A stretch of 64,000 bases of DNA, taken from positions 62,001 to 126,000 of the forward strand of contig NZ_DF820492.1 in assembly GCF_000691805.2 (NCBI RefSeq). Reading direction: 5' to 3'. Both the position numbers and the translations under genes were made by a program. The notes below the pieces were generated by a model. That model was given only the letters and a program-made list of their open reading frames with translations, searched no databases and had not been told where the DNA came from. Shown one piece after another: positions 9,816 through 17,171 of the stretch; positions within the stretch are counted from its first letter, which is position 1, and each line of letters starts with the position of its first letter. The stretch comes from Weissella oryzae SG25 (GTDB lineage: Bacteria > Bacillota > Bacilli > Lactobacillales > Lactobacillaceae).

Positions 9816-10009
9816 TAGCCACTATGAAGGCTTGTTGTTGGATAGAGCCATAGCATTATAGATAGTTGCCAAAAGGCTGCACACAAAAAACAAAAAAGGT
9901 TGCAAGATGTGCATGAAGTAACCGTTGATGTGATAGCTAACACACCGAATATTATGATGCTAACATTATAACTTTGCAAACCCTAACATCATCTTAGGGG
10001 GCATTGTGT
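9816..10009. other. Gene-poor mobile-element debris
   Basis: Only short open stretches are seen. One plus-strand fragment (about 9884-9972) reads QDVHEVTVDVIANTPNIMM before a stop and looks like the end of a lost protein, but I cannot assign it. No insertion sequence is visible. Confidence 0.35.
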
Positions 10010-10091
10010 TATACTTCAGGTACTAATTCATTCAAAACTAAGCGTCTTGGGTCTAAGTTATTTTCTGGTTTCGTCGCTAGAGGTAGCTTTT
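10010..10091 (+). ncRNA. Putative small RNA, module A of a tandem pair
   Basis: A TATACT -10 (10010-10015) is followed about 45 bases later by a terminator-like hairpin (10055-10091; a ten-pair stem with several G-U pairs closing a CTGGTTTCGTCGCT loop, then TTTT). A predicted transcript is about 70 nt. The unit is repeated 107-108 bases downstream as module B with conserved ends and a different ~30-nt middle. No good -35 is seen, so transcription is inferred. Confidence 0.45.
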
Positions 10092-10116
10092 AATTTACGC
10101 TTAATATAAAACGTGT

Positions 10117-10201
10117 TACACTTCAAGCATGAATTGGGATATGCTGGGATACCTACATGTCTAAGCTACTTTCTGGTTTCAGCGCTAGAAGTAGCTTTTT
10201 T
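10117..10201 (+). ncRNA. Putative small RNA, module B of a tandem pair
   Basis: TACACTTCAAG (10117 onward) corresponds to TATACTTCAGG of module A. The terminator (10163-10201) has the stem AAGCTACTTT with GAAGTAGCTT and a run of six T. All stem differences from module A (C-G to U-G twice, U-A to U-G once) preserve pairing, and the loop CTGGTTTC-NN-CGCT is conserved. The ~31-nt middle segment differs from module A, as expected for an RNA pair with a fixed scaffold and variable target region. Confidence 0.5.
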
Positions 10202-10230
10202 GTGTCTAATTTGTGCCACGCTGAAAATAG

Positions 10231-10341
10231 GCACAGACTGGAGGTTTCCAGTGTAATAGCTCATTCATAATCGCAGTGTTTGCAGGTTTAGCAGTAAACC
10301 TAATAAGCTACATTGCCAAGTGTTGGATAGATAAGGACTAG
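10231..10341 (+). pseudogene. Remnant resembling an Fst-type hydrophobic toxin
   Basis: The open frame encodes FIIAVFAGLAVNLISYIAKC then WIDKD and a stop at 10341. A short hydrophobic helix ending in an aromatic-plus-DKD tail resembles Fst/par-type type I toxins (xxAPxxVGxxxxLxxYWLDxRD). A good GGAGG (10240-10244) precedes a GTG that is immediately followed by TAA, and no other suitable start is in frame, so it is probably inactivated. A strong terminator follows. The assignment rests on pattern only. Confidence 0.35.
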
Positions 10342-10358
10342 TCATAATTTATTGAACG

Positions 10359-10394
10359 GCCTTATCAGTTGTGTTTGAACTGGTAAGGCTTTTT
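10359..10394 (+). terminator. Intrinsic terminator after the toxin-like remnant
   Basis: A 12-bp stem (GCCTTATCAGTT with AACTGGTAAGGC, one G-U) and TTTTT. Confidence 0.85.
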
Positions 10395-10689
10395 GTTTGT
10401 CACATTGCAAGGTTTAAAGTAATAAATGCGGGGATGTTTTAGGATATAACTATTTAATGTAATATAAAGCGTTTTAAGAGCACTTTACACGTAATTGTTG
10501 AGAAGGTAACGAAACGAGCTCAGAGCAAAGACCAGCGATAGACAATCAAACGATAACAGCATTACAAGCTAATGATTGTTAGTCAGTGGCTAGATTAACC
10601 ATACGTAAAAGTGTAAATACTAATTGCTAGCGGATATCTAATGGTTAGCTAGCAAGTAAGTAACAAAACAAGAAACTATACGGTTAAAA
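10395..10689. other. Gene-poor stretch with one dyad
   Basis: No gene is seen. An 8-bp dyad TTGCTAGC-N16-GCTAGCAA (10624-10655) lies upstream of the small hydrophobic frame and may be a protein-binding site. Confidence 0.3.
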
Positions 10690-10812
10690 ATGGCGGTGTT
10701 AGTTATGTTAGTGGATATATTCGGTGCTGAAAAAACAGTACCCCTTTTCCTCGTAGCTGTTTTGTTACAATATGCAACCAAAAAGATGTTAATTCCAACT
10801 AGATATATTTAA
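10690..10812 (+). CDS. Possible 40-aa hydrophobic peptide
   Basis: The frame reads MAVLVMLVDIFGAEK, then a hydrophobic stretch TVPLFLVAVLLQYATKK and a short tail. One membrane helix is likely. No ribosome binding site is visible upstream of the ATG, which lowers confidence. It could be a small membrane or toxin-like peptide of the island, or a chance frame. Confidence 0.25.
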   Translation: MAVLVMLVDIFGAEKTVPLFLVAVLLQYATKKMLIPTRYI

Positions 10813-10899
10813 GATTTGATTTTAAGATATTTAAATACACTACAAACGCAAGAAAGTTAGTGTAATATGTAACTTAACAACTTATTTTGGGGAATTATA

Positions 10900-11640
10900 A
10901 TGGCAAAGAAGTATTTAAGTACGAAAACAAGAACCAGTCACACTTTTGAATTTTATGAGATTCGGCAAGATGATCCGAATTGGCGTGAGGACTACCTTAG
11001 GATTAAGGCAATCCGCCAACGCGAGTTCATTCGATCAATGATGATTGGCCTTGTTGTTCTAATTGTAGTTTGTGGGGGACTTTTCGTAATCTACGGAAAT
11101 AAAAAACAAACTGCGGCTAAAGATAATGAGAGTTCTTTGGTGGACCATGAAAAAGCTAGTGTGAGCTCAAGCAGTACAAGTGATAAAGTTTCAAGTAGCA
11201 TGAGTGTGGAAACTTCGAACAGTATGAGTGACAAGGTTTCAAGCAGTGAAACAGCTGAGGAAGCAAGTGAGTTTCCTCATGCAGTGGTCTATACCGGGAC
11301 TTGGACGGATAAGTTTCATTATGGCGATAGAATGATTACGGTAAATAAAGGTTCAGATGATGATAGCCTAACATTAGAAGATAGTCTAACTTTGCCAAAT
11401 TCGCCTGTAAAATATACTGATTTGCAGATTGAGAATACTGATACTAAAACATTGACAGTCAGGACAAAGCGAACAGGACAAACTAAACGTATAAAAGTAA
11501 ACACAGAAATTTACAATCCAGCCAATCAAGATACATATTATTTGGGCTATAATGCTGACAATGTCGTCACCTTGATTTATCCAATGTCGGATGCCTATGG
11601 CACCCCGCACTACTATGAATTTGACTACATTAACAACTAA
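10900..11640 (+). CDS. Membrane-anchored protein with Ser-rich linker, unknown function
   Basis: A 246-aa protein with a cytoplasmic N-terminus (about 47 residues, charged), one transmembrane helix at about residues 48-65 (MIGLVVLIVVCGGLFVIYG), a Ser/Thr-rich linker at about 75-125 containing imperfect repeats of SDKVSSS, and a C-terminal extracellular domain of about 120 residues with many Tyr, Asp and Thr (KFHYGDRMITVNKG; YYLGYNADNVVTLIYP). No catalytic motif is recognised. The ribosome binding site is GGGGA. The topology suggests a surface-exposed domain held off the membrane by the linker. It lies in the tRNA-Gln island and shares a terminator with the convergent gene at 11837. Confidence 0.75.
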   Translation: MAKKYLSTKTRTSHTFEFYEIRQDDPNWREDYLRIKAIRQREFIRSMMIGLVVLIVVCGGLFVIYGNKKQTAAKDNESSLVDHEKASVSSSSTSDKVSSSMSVETSNSMSDKVSSSETAEEASEFPHAVVYTGTWTDKFHYGDRMITVNKGSDDDSLTLEDSLTLPNSPVKYTDLQIENTDTKTLTVRTKRTGQTKRIKVNTEIYNPANQDTYYLGYNADNVVTLIYPMSDAYGTPHYYEFDYINN

Positions 11641-11722
11641 CTTGGGTTGATTTAAGCGCTTTTTTGGGCTAGCGAAGCTTGCAGTAATTTTAAAATTGTT
11701 GATTGAATTAAGCAGAAAACCT

Positions 11723-11763
11723 AAAGGAGGACTACTAACAATTATTGTTAGCAGTCCTCTTTT
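11723..11763. terminator. Bidirectional terminator between convergent island genes
   Basis: A long near-perfect stem (AAAGGAGGACTACTAACA with TGTTAGCAGTCCTCTTT) with A- and T-rich flanks. Confidence 0.85.
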
Positions 11764-11836
11764 AAGTAAGAATGTTGGTAATACTTTGTAAGGCTGAAAG
11801 AATCATTAAGAAGTGAATAGCAAAGTGATTAATGTT

Positions 11837-12355
11837 TTAAACAATCACCAAATTTGGAAGCATTGAATTAATGCGATGAATGCTTTTTGGCTGATTAACC
11901 GCATTAATGATGGCTGACATAGCTACAGTATGGGTAAGGTCAAAACCTTGCGAGTGAATGATAAAGCTATGGTAACTAACGGTGTCACCATTAATTTCAA
12001 ACCAGTTAGGTTCAATATGTTTGCTTTCAGCCTGAATATTTTTATCAGGCCAAACAAGATAGCGGATATTTCCATCAACATTGATTTTTTGAATTTGCCA
12101 GCCACGGTTAAAATCAGAAACTTCAAGCCAACGGCCATCAGAAATGTTTGAAATTGCATAATAAACTAGGGTGCTCATTAAAAGCTTTTGGTCATGATTT
12201 AAGTCACTAGCTGTAATGCTTGTAAGCGCTAGTTTGCTATTGTGTATTGGCGCATCAAGCTCATGCGTACGATAAGTTTGAATGCTAAGGGATATGAAGC
12301 AAGTTACTAGTATAAAGACTAAGGTACGGAGTATAGTGATTGGTTTATATTTCAT
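11837..12355 (-). CDS. Exported or membrane-anchored protein, unknown function
   Basis: A 172-aa protein with an N-terminal hydrophobic segment (TILRTLVFILVTCFISLSIQ, residues 7-26) that is either an uncleaved anchor or a signal peptide. The rest is soluble: LNHDQKLLMSTLVYYAISN, a GRWLEVSDFNRGWQIQKI region and VSYHSFIIHSQGFDLTHTV. It resembles small extracellular domains common in lactobacilli (possibly the Lreu_0056-like group, from memory only). The ribosome binding site is AGGTAAACAC. No neighbour explains its role. Confidence 0.7.
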   Translation of the reverse strand: MKYKPITILRTLVFILVTCFISLSIQTYRTHELDAPIHNSKLALTSITASDLNHDQKLLMSTLVYYAISNISDGRWLEVSDFNRGWQIQKINVDGNIRYLVWPDKNIQAESKHIEPNWFEINGDTVSYHSFIIHSQGFDLTHTVAMSAIINAVNQPKSIHRINSMLPNLVIV

Positions 12356-12714
12356 GTGTTTACCTAAATATGAGTTGAGTTCTTAGCGAATGTAAGTGCT
12401 GTAATAATTGATAATAACAAATACTATTATTAATCAGTTTGTGTGAAAGTACGAGGATATTGGAGAATATCCAATTAAACTATACCTAAAAATTTTTAAT
12501 TTCATCAATGTTGACAAATAATTAATCTAATTAACGGCTGTGCGCAATGCTATTAGAAGTGATTTGCAAAAAAGAGTTTAGAGATATGCTCTTCAAAATA
12601 TTATGCTACTAAGCTTTAGAAAAAGCAGTTGATATTTTGTTTAAGTAAAGGTTAGGTATTGGAAATGCTTGTGTTCAAAAGCTAGTAAACATAAGAAAAT
12701 AAAGTCAACAAAAC
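12356..12714. other. AT-rich intergenic stretch before the R-M locus
   Basis: About 360 bases with no supported gene. An isolated TTGACA (12511-12516) has no good -10 at the proper spacing. Confidence 0.4.
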
Positions 12715-12745
12715 TTGACAAAATAAAAAGGGACGCACTGATAAT
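12715..12745 (+). promoter_or_regulatory. Probable promoter of the BcgI-like locus
   Basis: A perfect TTGACA (12715-12720) is followed by TGATAAT (12739-12745). The spacer is 18 or 19 bases depending on the hexamer chosen, longer than optimal. Transcription would then start inside the heptamer repeat immediately downstream. Confidence 0.5.
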
Positions 12746-12747
12746 GA

Positions 12748-12810
12748 CAGAGCACAGAGCACAGAGCACAGAGCACAGAGCACAGAGCACAGAGCACAGA
12801 GCACAGAGCA
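12748..12810. repeat. Nine tandem copies of a 7-bp repeat upstream of the R-M operon
   Basis: CAGAGCA is repeated nine times without a mismatch, then CAT breaks it. A perfect array of this length is a classic slipped-strand mutation site. It lies between the probable -10 and the ribosome binding site of the nuclease-methylase gene. An ATG at 12744 opens a leader frame encoding repeated TEHRAQS. With nine copies it ends at 12827; with eight copies it would end in TAA at 12850-12852, one base before the methylase ATG; with ten it would end at the TAA starting at 12815 (present numbering). Confidence 0.92.
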
Positions 12811-12853
12811 CATTTAAATTGGACTAAACCTTCTTTCTTGGAGGTGGCCTAAA

Positions 12854-14896
12854 ATGGTTAAATCATTTGAAACATCTGTAAAGCAGTGGGCTGATGAGCA
12901 GATTCGACATTTAGGCTGGCCGATAATAGGTTCAGAAGAACAAGTTATTGATGCAGATATCGAGCGTGCACTTAAAACAAACCCATCTAAAAGTGGTGGT
13001 AATGGTGGTGGAAGGCCTGACTATTCATTGATTATTGAAGACGGCGAAAAGCGAATACCAGTTTTCGTTGAATATAAGGGAGCCAAAAATAAGCTTATTA
13101 AATTAGATAAACAGAATTTAGTTATTTTACGTGATAAAGATGAGAATTTTGATTATAAGCAAGCAATTCCTCACTATGCTGTAAATGGTGCAGTCTATTA
13201 TGCTATGAATGTTGTTAACGATACAGAGTACCGGGAGGTGCTCGCAGTAGGGGTAAATGGTTTTGAATCAGCTGGGAAGATGCAATATGAAATTAGTGTC
13301 TATGTACTGAATAAAATTCATGCAGAACTACCAATCCATTTAGGTGATTTTAAAGATTTTGATTTTTTGAAAAATAAAGCAATTCAACGAGAAGCGTTAT
13401 TCAAAAAAATTGAAGCGGTTCAATTAGATCCAAAAGAAATTGAACAGCGAGCTATTCGGGATGATGCAAAAATCGAAGCAGCCTTGCAGGAGTTAAATCA
13501 AAAAATTCATGATGAGCAACAAATTATCCCAAGCCAAAGGATAAATGTAGTGGCGGGTGCCCTAATGGCAGCTATCGGCGTAAAAAATGAAGATGGTGGC
13601 TATAAGGTAGCACGGCTAAAGCCAAGTGAATTAATGGGCTCGACCGAAGAAGGAAATACCGACGGCGAAAAGATACTACGTAAAATAACTAACTCCTTGA
13701 AAAGTCGCAAATTACCAGAGAAGAAACAAAAACAGATTATCAATGTTTTAAGAAGTAATTTTGTAGATAATAATTTAAATCAAAAATCTGAATTAGAGAC
13801 ACAGACGCCAATTAGGGCAATCTATAAAGAAGTTTACGATAAATTAATTCCAATTTATGACGTAACCGGAATCAATGATTTCACTGGTAAATTATTTAAT
13901 GTAATGAATGCGTGGGTTGATGTACCTGACGGCGGAGCTAATGATGTGGTCTTAACACCACGCTATGTTACTAACTTTATGGCAAGATTAACTAGGGTTA
14001 ACATGGGAAGTTATGTTTGGGACTGGGCTTTAGGTTCTGGTGGCTTTTTGATTAGTGCGATGAACTTAATGATTAAGGACGCATATGAACACTATCCAAA
14101 TGATAAAGGGAAATTGTTTGATACCATTGAAGGAATTAAAACCAAGCAATTATTAGGGGTTGAACTGCTACCGAACGTCTATATGCTGGCGGTTTTGAAT
14201 ATGATTTTAATGGGGGATGGCTCTTCAAATATTGTTAATGATAATTCACTAACCCAATATGAAGGTAAGTACGCATACAATGAAGACCCATTTCCAGCGG
14301 ATGTGTTTTTGCTGAATCCACCTTACTCTGCTGAAGGTAACGGTATGATTTTTGTCGAGAAAGCTTTCAAAAAGCAGAAAAAAGGCTATGGCGCAGTCAT
14401 TATCCAAGATAGTGCAGGAACAGGTAAGGCCGTCGAAATAAATCAACGTATTTTAAAAGAAAACACATTAAAGGCCAGCATTAAAATGCCAGCCGATTTA
14501 TTTAAAGCTAGTGTGCAAACGTCAATATACCTGTTTGAGGTCGGAACGGGTGGCCATAAAAAGGATGATAATGTTTACTTTGTTGACCTAAGAGAAGATG
14601 GCTATACCAGAACCAATCGCAAGAAAGCGAAGATTAATTTAATCAACTCAAATGATGCAAAAGGGCATTATCAAGAAGTTGTTGACCTTATTTTGAATAA
14701 GGCTAAGAAAACGAATTACTTTAATGAGAATGATAATTATTATTTAGGGACAATTGACCCAGAGAGTGGAAAAGATTGGAACTATAACAAGAAAATTGAT
14801 ACAACTCCAACCGAGGCTGACTTCAAAAAGACGGTTAGTGATTATTTAAGCTGGGAAGTTTCTCAAATTCTTAAAGGAACGAATCAGGATTTTTAA
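12854..14896 (+). CDS. BcgI-like fused restriction nuclease / N6-adenine methylase subunit
   Basis: A 680-aa protein. The N-terminal domain carries a PD-(D/E)xK nuclease core: Pro55-Asp56 (GRPDYSLII) and Glu73-x-Lys75 (VFVEYKG). After a helical linker (about 180-350) comes a gamma-class N6-adenine methylase with motif I DWALGSGGFL (about 390-399) and motif IV NPPY (488-491). This nuclease-methylase fusion followed by a specificity gene, with no separate HsdR, is the layout of type IIB enzymes such as BcgI, which cut on both sides of a bipartite site. The ribosome binding site is TTGGAGGTGG. A heptamer array lies 43 bases upstream of the ATG. Confidence 0.88.
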   Translation: MVKSFETSVKQWADEQIRHLGWPIIGSEEQVIDADIERALKTNPSKSGGNGGGRPDYSLIIEDGEKRIPVFVEYKGAKNKLIKLDKQNLVILRDKDENFDYKQAIPHYAVNGAVYYAMNVVNDTEYREVLAVGVNGFESAGKMQYEISVYVLNKIHAELPIHLGDFKDFDFLKNKAIQREALFKKIEAVQLDPKEIEQRAIRDDAKIEAALQELNQKIHDEQQIIPSQRINVVAGALMAAIGVKNEDGGYKVARLKPSELMGSTEEGNTDGEKILRKITNSLKSRKLPEKKQKQIINVLRSNFVDNNLNQKSELETQTPIRAIYKEVYDKLIPIYDVTGINDFTGKLFNVMNAWVDVPDGGANDVVLTPRYVTNFMARLTRVNMGSYVWDWALGSGGFLISAMNLMIKDAYEHYPNDKGKLFDTIEGIKTKQLLGVELLPNVYMLAVLNMILMGDGSSNIVNDNSLTQYEGKYAYNEDPFPADVFLLNPPYSAEGNGMIFVEKAFKKQKKGYGAVIIQDSAGTGKAVEINQRILKENTLKASIKMPADLFKASVQTSIYLFEVGTGGHKKDDNVYFVDLREDGYTRTNRKKAKINLINSNDAKGHYQEVVDLILNKAKKTNYFNENDNYYLGTIDPESGKDWNYNKKIDTTPTEADFKKTVSDYLSWEVSQILKGTNQDF

Positions 14897-15525
14897 GTAG
14901 CCCTAATTCAGAAGTTGAAGAACGAGTTAGGGCGCGATATCCAGGGCTTAATAATAAAAGATTCAAGCTATCCGAGTTGTTTCAAATTAGTAACACAAAA
15001 TCATTCAATAAAGACCGTCTTACTAGAGTGAATGAAGAAAAGTATCCATATGTAACCAGAACCAGTATTAATAATGGTGTTTGGGGATATACGGGATTTG
15101 TAAATAGCGAGAACATTAATTCGGCAAAAACGTTTAGCCTTGGATTATTACAAATGGATTTTTTTTATCAAAAAGAAGCGTGGTATGCCGGACAATTTGT
15201 TAGGAAAATAATACCGAAGTTTGAAATAAACGATATTTTGGCGCTTTATTTTTCGGGAATATTAAATAAGCAAAAGTCACTGCTTTTATCGGTGCTAGTC
15301 AGGGAAGTTGACGATACTTTTAATAATATTGAAATCAATTTACCGGTATATAACACTGGAAATATTGCTTTTGATTATATGGAGGCTTATATCAAGGAAC
15401 TTGAAGCAGAGCGTATTAAGGCTCTTGAAACATATCTACAGGCAACGGGATTGAATAGCTACGTATTATCAGATGAGGAGCGACAATTAGTTGAAAGCTT
15501 TAGAAAAAATGGGGGGGGCGATTAG
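14896..15525 (+). CDS. Specificity (S) subunit, first half, truncated in the present phase
   Basis: The coding frame extends upstream of any normal start: codons from about 14893 read SSPNSEVEERVRARYPGLNN, typical of the N-terminus of such S proteins, but no ATG or GTG is in frame; the first usable start is TTG at 14977, without a ribosome binding site. The frame covers the first target-recognition domain and the central helical repeat (YMEAYIKELEAERIKALE), then ends at TAG directly after a run of eight G (15511-15518). Removing one G joins it in frame to the second half. It may act as a half-size S protein in this phase. Confidence 0.8.
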   Translation, partial: SSPNSEVEERVRARYPGLNNKRFKLSELFQISNTKSFNKDRLTRVNEEKYPYVTRTSINNGVWGYTGFVNSENINSAKTFSLGLLQMDFFYQKEAWYAGQFVRKIIPKFEINDILALYFSGILNKQKSLLLSVLVREVDDTFNNIEINLPVYNTGNIAFDYMEAYIKELEAERIKALETYLQATGLNSYVLSDEERQLVESFRKNGGGD

Positions 15526-16042
15526 TTGGCGTGAATTTGAAATTGGTTATTTATTTGACCATGTTGTACAAGGTAGACGTTTGAAAAAAGATGATCAGAT
15601 AGAAGGCGAATTACCTTTTGTTATGTCGGGCACTACTGAAAATGGTATTGCAAACTATATATCAAATAATGTTCGTATTTTTCCTGGTAATAGTTTAACC
15701 GTAGATATATTTGGAAATGTATTTTATCGGTCGTATGAATACGGAATGGGAGACGATACTGGTGCATATTGGAGTAACGATAATAAGATGGCGAAATATA
15801 CCATGTTATTTATTGGTGCATCAATGAGAATATCTTTGTTTGGACAATATGATTATGGACATAAACTCCGTAGTTCGAAATCTTTAGGGAAAAAGATTCT
15901 ATTGCCAATTGATGAAAATAATCAACCTGATTATGAGAAAATGGATAAATATATCCATGCGATCGAAAAACTTGTAATTAAAAGTGTAGTCGAATGGAAA
16001 GACAAGCAGATAGAAGCAACTAGGTCCGTTGTAAGTAAATAA
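15509..16042 (+). CDS. Specificity (S) subunit, second half, out of frame in the present phase
   Basis: After the G-run the frame reads GGAISWREFEIGYLFDHVVQGRR and continues through a second target-recognition domain (FVMSGTTENGIANYI; YGMGDDTGAYW) to the C-terminal helix (YIHAIEKLVIKSVVEWKDKQIE). The ATG at 15509 overlaps the first half and has no ribosome binding site, so independent translation is doubtful. SWREFEIGYLFDHV mirrors KRFKLSELFQIS at the start of the first half, as expected of the two repeats of one S protein. Confidence 0.8.
   Translation: MGGAISWREFEIGYLFDHVVQGRRLKKDDQIEGELPFVMSGTTENGIANYISNNVRIFPGNSLTVDIFGNVFYRSYEYGMGDDTGAYWSNDNKMAKYTMLFIGASMRISLFGQYDYGHKLRSSKSLGKKILLPIDENNQPDYEKMDKYIHAIEKLVIKSVVEWKDKQIEATRSVVSK
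15511..15518. repeat. Poly-G tract (8 G) between the two S-subunit halves
   Basis: Eight consecutive G in an AT-rich gene. Present length: frame stops at TAG 15523-15525. Seven G (or ten): one continuous S protein. It lies exactly at the junction of the two halves, where a phase switch would change the number of recognition domains. Confidence 0.93.
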
Positions 16043-16056
16043 TGATAATTTATGAG

Positions 16057-16091
16057 AGTATATTGTTTAGAAATAAGCAATATACTTTTTT
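16057..16091 (+). terminator. Intrinsic terminator after the R-M locus
   Basis: A 9-bp perfect stem (AGTATATTG with CAATATACT), a 12-base loop and TTTTTT. Confidence 0.85.
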
Positions 16092-16334
16092 AGTTAATTA
16101 GTGATTTACAATAACTTTTTAGAATTTGTATTATAGTGCATTTGAATGCTACAGAAAATCGCACCTACCCTAGTGCAAGTGTTTATTATTTGTAAGCAAA
16201 TTTGATGAAATTATAAATAATAATGATTTAATTATATAGATAATTGTAGTTGTTTTATCTGGTTATCGCCTTGAATATAGCTAAAGAAAGGCCTAAAATA
16301 ATAGACGTTTAGTTAATAAGAGGGGATAGGGATT

Positions 16335-16946
16335 ATGTACGTTAAGCGTTTTTTACAGTTATTTGTTGTGTTTTTTATTGCGATTTTACTTTCTGAATTA
16401 GTTGTCTTTGGTTTGGGGATTAAGACGCTATTTTGGACCATTATCGTTGTTAGTGTTCTGGGATATATCTTACTGGTCATCCCGTTAGTAGTCATGACAA
16501 TTCGCAAGGCCAAGGAGAAGAACGCTAATGATGCTAGTAATAATCAATTTGGTTTAGTTTTAGCCAAGTTGCCTAACAAAATTACGCTGGCCTATGTAAA
16601 TAACACAAAGGTGTACAATTCAATTGTGACATTTAAACAATCAAAGACCGCTGAGAATGTCTTGTATGTTGTAACGCCTAAAGACACAAGTCGGGCTGAA
16701 AAAATTGCGACTGGCGACACCGTGGCAATTAGTTCTTGGTTTGTGGAAGCAACCGGTTTACGATTTAGCTCTAATAATGTAGTTGTGGATAAATTAACCG
16801 ACGAGCAATTAAAAGCGGAACTAGTGGCGCAGCCAGAAATAAAAAGTTTGAATGAGAACGCTGAAAATATGCTTGTAATTAAGCTGACATTAAAATCAGT
16901 TTTGATTGAGAGCTTTAGGGATAATCCTAAGACGATTGAGTGGTAA
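16335..16946 (+). CDS. Membrane protein with a possible FMN-binding split-barrel domain
   Basis: A 203-aa protein. Two transmembrane helices occupy about residues 5-55 (FLQLFVVFFIAILLSELVVF; TIIVVSVLGYILLVIPLVVM). The soluble C-terminal part (VLYVVTPKDTSRAEKIATGDTVAIS, then KSVLIESFRDNPKTIEW) resembles the strand pattern of pyridoxamine-oxidase-like split barrels, but this is weak and no cofactor residues can be named. The ribosome binding site is AGAGGGGATAGGG. It is a monocistronic unit with its own terminator, at or beyond the right edge of the accessory island. Confidence 0.6.
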   Translation: MYVKRFLQLFVVFFIAILLSELVVFGLGIKTLFWTIIVVSVLGYILLVIPLVVMTIRKAKEKNANDASNNQFGLVLAKLPNKITLAYVNNTKVYNSIVTFKQSKTAENVLYVVTPKDTSRAEKIATGDTVAISSWFVEATGLRFSSNNVVVDKLTDEQLKAELVAQPEIKSLNENAENMLVIKLTLKSVLIESFRDNPKTIEW

Positions 16947-16975
16947 TATTTGATAAAGTTAATGTATTAAACTTG

Positions 16976-17007
16976 TTCGTTATCCTTAGGGATAACGAAT
17001 TTTTTTA
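16976..17007 (+). terminator. Intrinsic terminator after the split-barrel-like gene
   Basis: Stem TTCGTTATCC with GGATAACGAA, a very short loop and a run of T. Confidence 0.88.
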
Positions 17008-17171
17008 ACTATGTGGGTAAATATTGATAAAACTGATTGTCAGATAGACTAGCTGCCACATGCTCTATCAGCGGTAGAAGGTACAAATTAAAAATATTGC
17101 TTTGCAGACCGCTTGATTTATAAGAAAATACTCTTAGAAAGCTAAAAACTGGAATTGCAGGAGATAATGCA

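Noticed and set aside
10010-10201. The two RNA modules as a minimal CRISPR-like array
   Set aside because: Only two units, each with its own promoter-like box and terminator; the repeats are imperfect and there is no cas gene.
12748-12810. Heptamer array as a CRISPR array
   Set aside because: The 7-bp units are contiguous with no spacers, and no cas gene is present.
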